Of a stretch of 64,000 nucleotides of DNA, positions 58,001 through 64,000 are shown one piece after another. Position numbers and translations under genes: made by a program. The notes under the pieces were generated by a model. That model searched no databases. It was not told the origin of the DNA and was given only the letters and a program-made list of their open reading frames with translations. The stretch comes from Cymbomonas tetramitiformis (lineage: Eukaryota > Chlorophyta > Pyramimonadophyceae > Pyramimonadales > Pyramimonadaceae), in NCBI GenBank assembly GCA_001247695.2, contig LGRX02024601.1, positions 1 to 64,000 of the forward strand, read 5' to 3'. Every line of letters begins with the position of its first letter. Position 1 is the first letter of the stretch.

Positions 58001-59466
58001 CCAGCACGTGGGCAATCAGCGGTTGGCCAGGCTGCACCACTTTATGTCTTAGACGGCATAAGTGTAAACCTCCGCCATGCGTCGGGCAGAGGCAGTCTCT
58101 TTGATTAGTCTTCTTCCAGACACAGTTCCCCGGTGGCATAATCGGCGGCACCCAGTTCCCCGATCCGCAGGCCGCGCGCGTTATTATGATCCGCGGGCCG
58201 TGCGCGTTATTGTCTTCGCTTTTCCCTGGCATGCGTCTTCCATCCTGACATTGTTTATGACGGGGGGGCAGATGATGATCATGATGGAGACAAACGACCA
58301 AGCATTGCAGACTGGGTATGGTAAACAAAGTATGGAAGGCATTTGCGAGACTGCGTCCAACGTCTTCGCGCACCTGCAGGAGGCCCAGCAGCTGGCAGAC
58401 CATTGGGACACCTTGCAGGAGGCCAATCAGCAACTCGTGGCAGATTGGTCCAAGAGAACGTCTCTCAAAGTTGACCAGGCCGCAGAACTTATGTCTAAGC
58501 TCACCAACATCAAAGGCAACCTGCGCCATGTCGAAAAAGACGACAAGGAAGTGAGGCGCGGCTCCATTGCTGATGGGGTATGGAGCATTTCCCGCCATGA
58601 CGGCTCGCCCCCGTCCCCTACAGAGAGTCTATGCGGAGCGGTCGTTGACTTGTTCACATTCAGTTCAAAGCAAATGAGCTCAGACCACTTCGAGGGAAAT
58701 TAACGGGAATTGCAGCTTGATGCATCGATGTTAGCTTCGCGTGGAGCTTGAGTCTTATGCATTTCTGCTACATCATATTGGAGCAATGCCGTCAGAGTTG
58801 CCCTCTGGAGCCAACCGCAGATGCCCATTTAGAGAACCACCAGCCTCGGGAAGCTAGGCCAAACATGATGAGCATGAGTTGTGCTCAGTCACGCCGCGCA
58901 TGTTGAGGGTATGCGCCTTCCTCACTGGTGTGGGATTGCTTCATGGCCAGATTTCGGAAGAGCTGCGCAAGAAACTGGTTGCGCGGCGCATAGGCGGCCA
59001 GTGGAAGAGAAAAGGGAGCGAGATAAAGCCGACCAAGCGCACTTCCATACAGAGGATAGCACAGCTGGCGCAGATGCGGCTTGCGGGCATCCCCAAGAAA
59101 GTGAACCAGGAGGAGATCCTGAAGTCAAGGCAGCGATTCCTAGAACGCCAGACTAATTTAGTGATCGAGCCTCAGAAGCCGGTGGCAGATCAATCCAACT
59201 TTACAAAAATACTGGATGATGGCGCCTCGATGATGGGAGCTGCAGTCGGAGGCATGTTCAGCGCTCTGGCTAGCCCATTCACTTCGAGACCAGCGTCCAC
59301 TTCGACGGAATCAGATGGCGATCGGAGCCCATCGATGGATGCAACACAGGACACCTCAAGGAGAGGCTCGCAGAATCGGCGAAGTACAAGCAGGCAAAGC
59401 CGCGCAGGAACTGGAAAAAGCCGTGCGGCATCGACTCTAGATACATTGAGGGAAGAGGAAGACTGA
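21959..59466 (+). CDS. Giant modular cell-surface protein (whole gene model)
   Basis: The plus-strand exon chain begins at or before 21959 and ends at the stop at 59464-59466. Order: two short Ser-Pro exons; SEA-like domain; twelve six-Cys modules; second SEA-like domain; four tandem ectodomain copies; cadherin-like sandwich; one transmembrane helix; long cytoplasmic tail. About 9,000-10,000 residues are expected after splicing. Introns are GT-AG and phase-compatible across the N-terminal exons, within copies 2-4 and in the last four exons. The role is inferred: a very large adhesive or matrix-binding receptor, extracellular except for the tail. Frame breaks occur at about 23570, in several poly-Pro linkers and near 53405, so an intact single product is not proven. 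Alternatively several adjacent genes or pseudogene copies exist, but only one membrane anchor is present, at the far right end. Confidence 0.6.
22057..22873 (+). repeat. 464-bp exon-plus-intron tandem duplication
   Basis: Introns 22057-22409 and 22521-22873 are both 353 bp and nearly identical, with donor CAG|GTACTTC and acceptor TTCTTGCAG|CGTGG. Together with exon B (111 bp) the duplicated unit is 464 bp. The high identity of intron sequence indicates a recent duplication. Confidence 0.88.
22410..22520 (+). CDS. Giant gene, exon B (WSDNYVD/Ser-Pro)
   Basis: A 111-bp exon flanked by phase-1 introns on both sides, so it can be duplicated or skipped without changing frame. It encodes WSDNYVDSYSDTYTDSDIPP followed by Ser-Pro repeats. 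The same layout (NYVD or DYVD, acidic Ser-Asp run, IPPSPPP) recurs in every linker of the downstream six-Cys array, showing a common origin. Confidence 0.72.
22874..23570 (+). CDS. Giant gene, exon C start: acidic/Pro linker and SEA-like domain 1
   Basis: After acceptor TTCTTGCAG the frame gives WSDNYVD, an Asp-Ser acidic run, a Thr/Pro mucin-like stretch (PTTLPTSSPTRLPTDSP) and, from about 23107 to 23450, a domain with FSAEFQASFSSQMAAAAGV, a VEVTSIVSGSVSI beta-strand and a C-terminal strand VSVANVHVATATQ. This alpha/beta pattern resembles SEA-like extracellular domains of algal proteins. The domain recurs at 28460-28800. At 23569-23580 the sequence lacks two C residues present in every later repeat, which moves the frame; the homologous frame continues beyond. 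Confidence 0.62.
23571..28222 (+). CDS. Giant gene, twelve six-cysteine (ShKT-like) modules with acidic/Pro linkers
   Basis: A 417-bp (139-residue) unit repeats with modules starting at 23615, then every 417 bp to 27785, and a twelfth at 28016 after a shortened 231-bp step. Each module starts EECGDNSTYSVYVIDGYYNC and ends QCAATCGAC, giving six Cys with the terminal pattern C-x3-C-x2-C, as in ShKT domains; this assignment rests on Cys spacing only. N-glycosylation sequons NST and NCS are present. Linkers combine a D/H-x-YVD acidic Asp-Ser run with about 60 residues of Ser-Pro repeats, as in wall glycoproteins. Modules 10-12 differ (YGVSSCTELHES) from 1-9 (YRVSSCTELQES). No introns occur. Confidence 0.72.
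28223..28954 (+). CDS. Giant gene, mucin-like stretch and SEA-like domain 2
   Basis: The same order as 22874-23460 is repeated in frame with the array: acidic Asp-Ser run, Thr/Pro stretch, SEA-like domain (about 28460-28800, differing by a few residues such as ASVHVATATQ) and a Pro-rich tract containing two PCPPPP phrases. Here it runs without frame break into the first ectodomain copy at 28955. Confidence 0.68.
28955..33310 (+). CDS. Giant gene, ectodomain copy 1 (intronless): cohesin/TMEM132-like/BIG2/dockerin-like
   Basis: Begins SDFAAYAVPSIRL. About 29570-29890 is cohesin-like (HTSGYPLSTFGFTVLYNSAV). The 30330-30840 part, with VRAWVSDAELNAIAG and FQSTNIGATATF, then QTLTKEEQYGP and TYALFSDSS, matches the layout of the TMEM132 middle region. 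BIG2-like folds lie at about 31165-31250 and 31525-31715 (GTELVASGVGQYAVTGTFEG). A second cohesin-like domain spans 32100-32400, then an Arg-rich RRRRHLL stretch, and DVNGDGVFDTFD (32614-32649) forms one dockerin/EF-hand calcium loop. It ends FPEPPPPP. All nine introns of copies 2-4 are absent, joined exactly at their exon edges. The 5' part resembles copy 2 and the 3' part copy 4. Confidence 0.75.
33471..33761 (+). CDS. Giant gene, ~97-residue AT-rich domain, copy 1
   Basis: The frame reads TITTYGGSLDTIVYFQG, then CVSVYGRQNENVTSVSIKTV, SWTFPNIS, CGYEIGEYLLAAEVRYVDY and WNATITCFYAPPPP. It has three Cys, several N-x-S/T sequons and strand-like alternation, so it looks like a small extracellular beta domain; I do not recognise the family. 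Codon use is far richer in A/T than the neighbouring modules. It is in a different phase from the 10-kb frame to its left; the switch falls in poly-Pro sequence between 33310 and 33470. Confidence 0.55.
33762..34731 (+). CDS. Poly-Pro/Thr/Ser/His linker, copy 1 to copy 2
   Basis: Nearly 1 kb of CCACC/CTCC-type low-complexity sequence, open in all three plus frames, encoding Pro-, Thr-, Ser- and His-rich repeats. The phase of the AT-rich domain (left) and that of copy 2 (right) differ by one, so an indel or a small intron is needed for continuity. The last ~110 bp (PPPCPPPPSPPPP type) are conserved before every ectodomain copy. Confidence 0.45.
34732..40727 (+). CDS. Giant gene, ectodomain copy 2 (nine introns)
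   Basis: Same domain order as copy 1. Introns, placed by alignment with copy 1 and all GT-AG: 34880-35025, 35180-35330, 35383-35502, 35749-35876, 37272-37401, 37555-37868, 38020-38191, 39373-39582 and 39641-39894. Their phases are mixed (1,2,0,0,0,0,1,0,1) and most break the frame if retained, so splicing is required. Differences from copy 1 include SVSTYMSLGSGG and DPETYSESGTFHDH near 38510-38730, NKDGLQFD near 39050 and MATFGG at 36771. The dockerin-like DVNGDGVFDTFD loop is kept near 40030-40070. Confidence 0.75.
40886..41179 (+). CDS. Giant gene, AT-rich domain, copy 2
   Basis: Sequence essentially identical to that at 33471-33761. Here the frame continues unbroken through the following Pro-rich linker into ectodomain copy 3, which supports translation of the domain and linker as one exon. 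It is out of phase with the end of ectodomain copy 2; the left linker (40728-40885) contains TACTCACCCTGCACC-type changes and a CCCTCGTCACCCCCC phrase absent from other copies. Confidence 0.58.
41180..42106 (+). CDS. Poly-Pro linker, copy 2 to copy 3 (open in phase)
   Basis: About 930 bp of Pro-, Ser-, Thr- and His-rich low-complexity coding sequence. Of the three inter-copy linkers this is the only one with a single frame open from the AT-rich domain to the next SDFAAYAV start. Its sequence is only loosely similar to the other two linkers apart from the conserved right end, so linkers evolve much faster than the modules. Confidence 0.55.
42107..48103 (+). CDS. Giant gene, ectodomain copy 3 (nine introns)
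   Basis: Introns lie at 42255-42400, 42555-42705, 42758-42877, 43124-43252, 44648-44777, 44931-45244, 45396-45567, 46749-46958 and 47017-47270, matching copy 2 at an offset of 7375-7376 bp; only intron 4 differs in length, by 1 bp. Exon and intron identity with copy 2 is very high. Distinguishing residues include INDEQGGA (INDEKGGA in copies 1 and 2) and NEYGLQFD. It shares the DPETYSESGTFHDH insertion with copy 2 but not with copies 1 and 4. The calcium-loop motif is intact near 47409-47444. Confidence 0.75.
48261..48551 (+). CDS. Giant gene, AT-rich domain, copy 3
   Basis: Differs from copies 1 and 2 by few bases: Met to Leu (ISALHS), Val to Ile and Ser to Gly (KITGW), and one synonymous change in the final Thr codon before Cys. 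Most changes are non-synonymous, so constraint looks weak. It is out of phase by one with the end of ectodomain copy 3 through the Pro-rich stretch, the same shift as in copy 1. Confidence 0.55.
48552..49438 (+). CDS. Poly-Pro linker, copy 3 to copy 4
   Basis: Low-complexity CCACC/CTCC sequence with Pro, Ser, Thr and His codons in whichever frame is read. The domain phase on its left and the copy-4 phase on its right differ, so an indel, an assembly error or a small intron must lie within. The conserved PPPCPPPPSPPPP end is present at 49340-49435. Confidence 0.42.
49439..55420 (+). CDS. Giant gene, ectodomain copy 4 (nine introns, one frameshift)
   Basis: Introns are at 49587-49732, 49887-50037, 50090-50209, 50456-50583, 51979-52108, 52262-52575, 52727-52898, 54066-54275 and 54334-54587. 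An extra A near 53405 (CTCGAGCG where copy 1 has CTCGGCG) breaks the frame just before TTFHDHQNATKTL. The TSASTYTSSGSGG and SGVGQYAVTG phrases are shared with copy 1, not with copies 2 and 3. Unique changes include TGVKGLVQ near 53977. The Ca-loop motif is intact near 54726-54761. After FPEPPPPP the sequence diverges and no AT-rich domain follows. Confidence 0.72.
55421..55907 (+). CDS. Giant gene, exon after the repeats
   Basis: A Pro-rich stretch leads into a unique sequence beginning about 55610 (QPGFSQISPRSFPAG, ESEILKYFVEIPSDTNGVDVV, GVINITIQD, VEIGPGTTTVTITS) with strand-like alternation, ending at the phase-2 donor CTCCAG|GTAATT (intron 55908-56285). Its phase differs from that of copy 4's last exon, so a frame change or unplaced intron lies within 55420-55600. 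The fold is not recognised. It is probably a membrane-proximal extracellular beta domain. Confidence 0.6.
56041..56220 (+). repeat. 40-bp tandem repeat inside an intron
   Basis: Within intron 55908-56285, TGCTGCCACGTGG followed by (C/T)-rich sequence and TGGATCCT recurs at 56061, 56101, 56141 and 56181, an exact 40-bp period. Each unit holds CCACGTGG, an 8-bp palindrome of G-box/E-box type. Confidence 0.88.
56286..57735 (+). CDS. Giant gene, cadherin-like domain, transmembrane helix and cytoplasmic tail
   Basis: After the phase-2 acceptor CTGACAG the exon encodes YILYPTVFASYLLF, then a cadherin-like beta sandwich at about 56355-56670 (LLVDPGVLVPSFDGSITYYD near its start, CTYSIRV at its end), a typical membrane-proximal fold. 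The hydrophobic helix ATLMAVAAGTVICVAALALL (about 56770-56840) is stopped by LRRRRQKRE, placing the C-terminus in the cytosol. The tail holds NPMF, NPLAF, NPMM, NPMTM, NPLLG and NPLSM motifs, Ser/Arg-rich patches and basic KKKRKGGR. The exon ends in phase 0 at GAGCAG|GTTTG. It is the only membrane anchor in the gene. Confidence 0.78.
58272..58550 (+). CDS. Giant gene, penultimate exon (helical cytoplasmic)
   Basis: The exon is 93 codons, in phase 0 at both ends: acceptor GGGGCAG|ATGATG after intron 57736-58271, donor AAGGAA|GTGAGG. The product is strongly helical with heptad-like spacing (FAHLQEAQQLADHWDTLQEA, VADWSKRTSLKVDQAAELMS), suggesting a coiled-coil or helical-bundle interaction segment in the cytosol. 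It joins in frame to the preceding exon (KEQ) and to the following ISEELRKKL. The in-frame ATGs at its start could also be read as an independent start, but splice phases favour continuity. Confidence 0.65.
58951..59466 (+). CDS. Giant gene, last exon and stop
   Basis: Acceptor TTCATGGCCAG|ATT follows intron 58551-58950 in phase 0. It encodes ISEELRKKLVARRIGGQWKR, a basic helical stretch to about residue 70, then a Ser/Thr/Arg-rich low-complexity end (RRGSQNRRSTSRQSRAGTG) and the terminal LREEED before TGA at 59464-59466. RRGS and RRST phrases could be basophilic kinase sites (inference). Confidence 0.68.
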   Translation: MSEELRKKLVARRIGGQWKRKGSEIKPTKRTSIQRIAQLAQMRLAGIPKKVNQEEILKSRQRFLERQTNLVIEPQKPVADQSNFTKILDDGASMMGAAVGGMFSALASPFTSRPASTSTESDGDRSPSMDATQDTSRRGSQNRRSTSRQSRAGTGKSRAASTLDTLREEED

Positions 59467-59582
59467 TTATGGAAATGACTTCCCACCGTGCTTCTGTCTT
59501 AAAGGAGCGACGTCCAACGAATAGTTATGGATGCGCTGATGAAAATTTAGCGATGCAATACAAACTTAGCAAAAGTAAGAAA

Positions 59583-59587
59583 TGTAA
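59583..59587 (+). promoter_or_regulatory. Candidate TGTAA poly(A) signal
   Basis: TGTAA occurs 117 bp after the stop of the giant gene. This pentamer is the usual poly(A) signal of chlorophyte nuclear genes. Position fits a short 3' UTR, but a five-base match is weak evidence. Confidence 0.3.
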
Positions 59588-60734
59588 TTTAAACGCCCTG
59601 ACGTGGGTAAAGGTTTTCTTAAGGTTTTCTTAATCATTACATCTCTTGCAAAAATGTCACCCTTATAACCGTGTTGGGGAATTGTTGTTTTTGCTGCGAT
59701 TATATTTCATTATGCCAATCCATTAGTCGCATCGTCGGCATATATCTGTGCGGAAAGGGACTTCTCGTAAAGTCCTATCGTGACAGAGCAGATCCAAGTG
59801 CAAGTTTCGCAACAATAGTTTTAAAGTGCAGGAACACGTTAGCCTCCTTGGCTTTGAAAAATAATTGCATAACTGCGTGCACGTTACCATAATTTCGCGA
59901 AGCGAAAAGAATCAATGTGGCGTGTTAATCTGAATTAGAGCCATCTGAAACGCAGCTGCAGCTAAAACTTTCACACCCGATATTTAAAAGAAATTCTGAA
60001 ATCCGAGTCTCCTGGCAAATCTGTGTTCTTAAGAGCAGTGTCGGGTAATTAGTTTCGATTCGCCCATTAACCTAAAGGTGCTCGGGACCTTTGACTATGT
60101 TTCGGAAGGTCAATCTTTGAGAACCTGGTTTGAAACCGAATGGAATGGTGAACTGAAACCCTGCGAAAATCAATGCTCGCTTCCTAAAGGGAAATCGGGT
60201 TCCGGGATTCATTCCGAATGAGTGCTATTGCATTATCGGCCTGATTGACACCTTTAAGTTGCGAGTTTTCAGTGATCGTGCAATCGATTCGATTCCGATT
60301 CTCGATTTCGATTCTCGATTCCGATTCACTTTCGACGACACAGATACACATTCGAAATCTTTCGGAACTAATTTGGGTTTCGAAACCCATTTCCAGAGTA
60401 GGGCATTGGAAACCTAGCCAGAAGTCCCGAGTGTGTTTTTGCGTGTTCCTCAGAGTGAAAAGTCACAAAATTGATCAGACTCATAGGCGAGCTGAGGGTA
60501 TCAGGATATCAGAGTAAGCACTTGCGAACTCAATGACGTCGACGCAAAAATCGTTTCAAATATGGGTTTCGCTGGGGCCAAACACCGTATACTGTGCAAG
60601 AGTGGCGGGGGCAGGGGACTCCCTAGACATGAGCGACGACCCCAGCCATTTTGTCGCACGCCTGGTTATTAATGTCGCTGTCGCAGAAGATGCGTTTGTC
60701 GCAGGTCCGTCAAACAGAAACTTCTAGATAATAA
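59588..60734. other. Intergenic sequence after the giant gene
   Basis: Moderately AT-rich with a doubled GGTTTTCTTAA phrase (about 59615 and 59625), just before this stretch of unremarkable sequence. Only frames below 95 codons occur, with no recognisable content. One simple repeat is listed separately. Confidence 0.45.
60284..60330. repeat. GATTC-type imperfect simple repeat
   Basis: CGATTC, CGATTCCGATTC and CGATTTCGATTC words follow one another in roughly 6-bp steps, nearly palindromic as a block. The minus strand reads as an ESRIEIENRN-type peptide repeat, which is an artefact. Confidence 0.7.
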
Positions 60735-61715
60735 AATGGTGAACGCTGGCGTTTCCCTTACAGGGTTAAAGAACAATTTCATAAAATAGAAATGTGGAGT
60801 GGGCTCAAACTTAACCTCACAAAGTCTGCCATAACAGAGATAAAAAACGGGGTACAAATATGTGAAAAATACCATACCGACCTCAAAATGACGGGGGCCG
60901 ACGGACGACTGGACCACTTCAAAATACTCAAACCGAACCAAACATGTAAGTACCTGGGTGTTCTACTAGCTTTCACGGGAAGCTGGGAACAAGAGAAACA
61001 AGCGGCCACGGAAGAAATGACCCGCCGCATACAAGCGCTCCTACGCTCTCCCCTCACGCCGTACCAAAAAGAATACTCCCTCCACTCAGCGATACTAGGG
61101 AATTTCAGATATGGACTGCACCTGGGCCTCTACACTACAGTTGAAATTGACGAACTCGACAAACTGATTGGAGGGGCCACGAAAAACATACAGGGCCTAC
61201 CGAGAAACTGCACACCGAATATTTTCACCACAGAAGAGAAGGCGCGCTTCGGGCTGGGAATGATGCCACTCCAGGCAGTCTACGCACAGTCTGTGTGGAG
61301 TGGACTGCAAGAAGCCACGCAAAGTGAAGAGGACAAGGGCGCCATAAGAGGCCCTACGTGGAGACAAATGAACCTCAAGTCGAGACTCAGGATGTCGCAC
61401 GTCAGCAGGTCCACCAGAGGCCTCATTGAACACAACTGTGCGAAACGTCTGGACTGCGAAGGCCTGACCAAACTGTGGGGAGGACACCAGACAAAATACA
61501 ACACCCTCAGAAAAATGAACGCCCTGCTGAGATACAACATAACGCTCCAATGAATGGAGGGGATACTGCAGCAACTCCAAAACCCACCACCAAAGATAAT
61601 GGAACAGCTGGAGCAGGCCACCAAACACAAGTGCCGAGGATACGAGGTTCCGAGGACCCGAGTTTGCCAAAACAATACGTGTAAAATTCTCGTCACCACT
61701 ATGAGGGACCCATGA
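60735..61715 (+). pseudogene. LINE-type reverse transcriptase, C-terminal part with in-frame TGA
   Basis: The frame opens at 60735 after tandem TAA codons and gives KIEMWSGLKLNLTKSAI, the segment that follows the catalytic FADD-type box in non-LTR reverse transcriptases, then CKYLGVLLAF and the thumb region. The polymerase catalytic motifs themselves are missing, so the copy is 5'-truncated as usual for LINE insertions. At 61551-61553 an in-frame TGA follows NITLQ; the same frame resumes directly with MEGILQQLQNPPPKIMEQLE and ends at TGA 61713-61715. Either this is a nonsense mutation or two stops separate a tail peptide. No poly(A) tail or target-site duplication was identified. Confidence 0.75.
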
Positions 61716-63718
61716 ATACAATGGGCTATAAAACTGCTGTAAAACCGTTAAGTTGTTTAGAGTCTTTGTTCACGAGGAAATTAAATTTACGGCACGCGGT
61801 TGCTATAATTTGCTCGGTGCTTTACTTTCCGCCTACCATACGTGCATTGTACACGTGTTTCTAGGTAAACCGAGGCCTGCATCAAGACTCTTGGTCAAGG
61901 CTGTCGGTGCAGTGGGCCGTTTAAGAACATACGTGTACTTTACAGATTTGTCCAGTTGTCAATTTTTGCACCTCGATACTAACGCAGCAAAGCTACACCT
62001 TCTCGACTCGCGCAAAACTTTCCTTAGGTTATTCTTACACCTCAATACTAACGCAGTGGAACTGCCCCTTCTCGACTCGCGTAAGACTTTCCTGTCGGGT
62101 TTCTGTGCTAGGACAACACACGGTGTCATGCGCGGATGACTCAGCAATCGCAAACATGCCAGTAGTGCCATACGCGCCTTACAGTGTTAGGAAGCGCCCG
62201 AGACCCCTGTTGAGGAAGAGACCCCCCTTATAGGGGAGTACACAGTACCACTGTACTGTGTAATAATGTGTCATACAGAATACTGGCACATCATACTGCA
62301 TGATAATGTAGTGCAAGCATATGATAGGTTGATGAGACTTGGCCATGCTGACTAGGATTACCTCAGAGAGCTGAGTGGATAAGTAATGGCCAAGGCCAAA
62401 GAAACAGTTCAGATTTCTAGAGTAAAAACAGCCGCATGGCAAAAGTCAAATAAATACCTAATTATTTATACCTGCAAGTATATGTAGTAAGTCAGGACAT
62501 ATATCCTAAGAGTGGCATAGCTCACTATGACCTTATAAAGCATAATATAGAACCTTGCTTTATATGAGTCCCATCACAAGTAGTTACAGTGTCTGTTATG
62601 TGAGGAGGGTTACAGCTGCCTCCCACAAAATGGTATCATAGTGCTACGCACCACCACCACCGCTTCCACACGTTTTTTCTGTTTTACAATTATAGCTTTT
62701 CGGGCGAATTTATGTGTTCTCCTGGGCTTCGGATGATATTTGAGCTCTCGCACTGCTAGTGCGTTACGGGTACCCCGGGCCTCACTGGCCAGCAGCTTCG
62801 CTTCAATTCCTTTCGGCTAGTTGGTGCTCAATGCTCAAATAAGTTGTCTTTTATGACCAATCTGGATTGAATTTCTTCTTCAGCGCGTTGCGAGATGATG
62901 GTTTACACTGGATTCCCGAAATCGGGCGCTTTTAGGGCCTAAAAGCGCCCAACTGCAAAATTACAGTCGTTTTTCGCTTGCTGGCCTCCGTGACGATTTT
63001 TGACGTTGTATCTTATCTTTCAATTGTCAATGGAGACTTAATTCTTCGTGGCGTCGTGATCTGTGGAGATTAGAGAATTGCGACTTGTTCAGTGTGCAGT
63101 GTAACGGCTATTTGAGTCCTTGGCCTCGTTGCGTTATCCGTTCCGCGTTCCATTGGCGTGCGCGAATGCCAAATTCACGTTGCCAATTGTATCGGGAATT
63201 GTAATTCTTCCTTGGAGACAGGCTTTGCGGGGTTTGAGAATCTGCTTCTGGCTGCTGGGCATATTTGCGCTCTGACGCACTGGTCAACGCCTCGGCGTTT
63301 TTCTTACTCGCTGGCAGCTTTGCGCCGTTAATTCTTCTCGAAAATTGTGCCGATTGGTCAGCGTTTTCCGCGGGATCTTCGTCTACTCTCCACTCTGCGA
63401 TTGGAATGAGTACGCAGCGTTCTTCTTTGGCTCGTCTGGTTGGGAATTAGCGTGATGAAGCTTCAAGTTGGCGCTATTCGCCTGGCGTGCGTGTTCTTCG
63501 TCGAGGGTCTTTGCGACTGAGTGGAATTACGCAAATTTATGCTTTGGAATTCGAAAATGTTCTCTGAATTGGCAGATGCGGCTTGCCTTCGTTGCCCTTA
63601 AGCTCTGCAGCGCTCTAGCGTTCTTAACAGTGGCTAACCCTAAGGGGTATCGCGCTGCGGCGTTGCTTTGACTTCCGTGGGCCGATCGTTGACCAATTTT
63701 GCTCAATTTGTTTTCGTC
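61716..63718. other. Gene-poor sequence
   Basis: No convincing gene on either strand. The frame 61753-62139 is largely explained by the 69-bp repeat. 62170-62640 is AT-rich with an imperfect inverted ACAGTACCACTGTACTGT at about 62246. A GGGCGCTTTTAGGGCCTAAAAGCGCCC palindrome (13-bp arms) lies near 62924-62950. 62960-63700 is mixed with only short frames. Confidence 0.4.
61971..62108. repeat. 69-bp tandem duplication
   Basis: CCTCGATACTAACGCAG...CTTCTCGACTCGCG...ACTTTCCT at 61971 recurs at 62040 as CCTCAATACTAACGCAG... with about ten differences and unit length 69 bp. Length divisible by three keeps the plus frame open, giving the peptide phrase LLDSRKTFL twice, but protein coding is not otherwise supported. 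Confidence 0.75.
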
Positions 63719-64000
63719 TTACCTCTTCGAGTTCGCTGGAAAACTTTGGTTGGGATTTGGTAACGGCAGTTGTTTATTTGCTGTTGGGCCTGGCTTCTGC
63801 GTCTTCGAACTTGACACTATACGCCTGTACGGCGGAAGCGCTGGCAGATTTTTCAGAATCAGATTGCTGCGTTTCTCCACCGACTTAAGCAACTTTTTCA
63901 ATGTCCTCTTCACGGCGGGCTTCTTCGCTGTATATTCCGCCTCAGCGGCGCTCGGGGGTGGCGGGAGCTGCTTCTGGGCCCTCCGGGCTCTCCAGCTCGG
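63719..64000 (-). CDS. Possible partial minus-strand reading frame at window edge
   Basis: The minus strand is open from the window edge to a stop near 63719 (about 93 codons), encoding a Pro/Ala-rich start (KQLPPPPSAAEAEYTAKKPA), a basic helix VKRTLKKLLKSVEKR and a Pro/Asn-rich end. No domain is recognised. It could be the terminal exon of a gene or a transposon frame to the right, or chance in GC-rich sequence. Confidence 0.22.
   Translation of the reverse strand, partial: PSWRARRAQKQLPPPPSAAEAEYTAKKPAVKRTLKKLLKSVEKRSNLILKNLPALPPYRRIVSSSKTQKPGPTANKQLPLPNPNQSFPANSKR

Noticed and set aside
61753..62139. 128-codon frame after the LINE fragment
   Set aside because: Its second half is a 69-bp tandem duplication whose length keeps any frame open, and no family resemblance was seen.

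Overview
The window looks like nuclear DNA of a unicellular green alga, most plausibly a prasinophyte-type alga such as Cymbomonas or another pyramimonadalean. This rests on spliceosomal GT-AG introns, very GC-rich coding sequence full of Ser-Pro and poly-Pro stretches, SEA-like, ShKT-like, BIG2-like and cohesin-like ectodomains, a TGTAA-type candidate poly(A) signal, and abundant DIRS-like and LINE debris. The lineage is inferred, not shown. No prokaryotic operon structure, rRNA gene or convincing tRNA gene was seen.

Layout. 0.08-1.2 kb holds minisatellites built from 38-bp and 50-bp units. 1.3-3.4 kb holds a pair of 166-bp direct repeats and a degenerate ~177-bp satellite. 3.38-5.56 kb is the 3' part of a tyrosine-recombinase (DIRS-like) retrotransposon, broken by frameshifts. 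5.7-16.0 kb is an AT-rich island without convincing genes, bounded by two near-identical 758-bp direct repeats, each carrying a compact cloverleaf-like palindrome. 16-22 kb is mostly gene-poor sequence with a ~50-bp minisatellite (18.65-19.6 kb).

22.0-59.5 kb, more than half of the window, reads as one giant plus-strand gene. Its product runs: Ser-Asp/Pro-rich exons, a SEA-like domain, twelve six-cysteine (ShKT-like) modules, a second SEA-like domain, then four tandem copies of a ~1,450-residue ectodomain. That ectodomain has cohesin-like, TMEM132-middle-like and BIG2-like folds and one dockerin/EF-hand-like calcium loop. Copies are separated by poly-Pro linkers and, after copies 1-3, a ~97-residue AT-rich domain. 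The protein ends with a cadherin-like sandwich, one transmembrane helix and a ~480-residue cytoplasmic tail spread over three phase-0 exons. The estimated product is roughly 9,000-10,000 residues. Copies 2, 3 and 4 each carry the same nine introns at identical places; copy 1 lacks all nine, each removed exactly at the splice junctions, within a 10.1-kb open frame.

59.6-64 kb contains a 5'-truncated LINE reverse transcriptase with one in-frame TGA, small repeats, and the edge of a possible minus-strand reading frame.

The giant gene suggests an adhesive or wall/matrix-anchored cell-surface receptor expanded by tandem duplication and possibly by recombination with its own cDNA. Several indels in low-complexity sequence break the frame and could be real or assembly errors.
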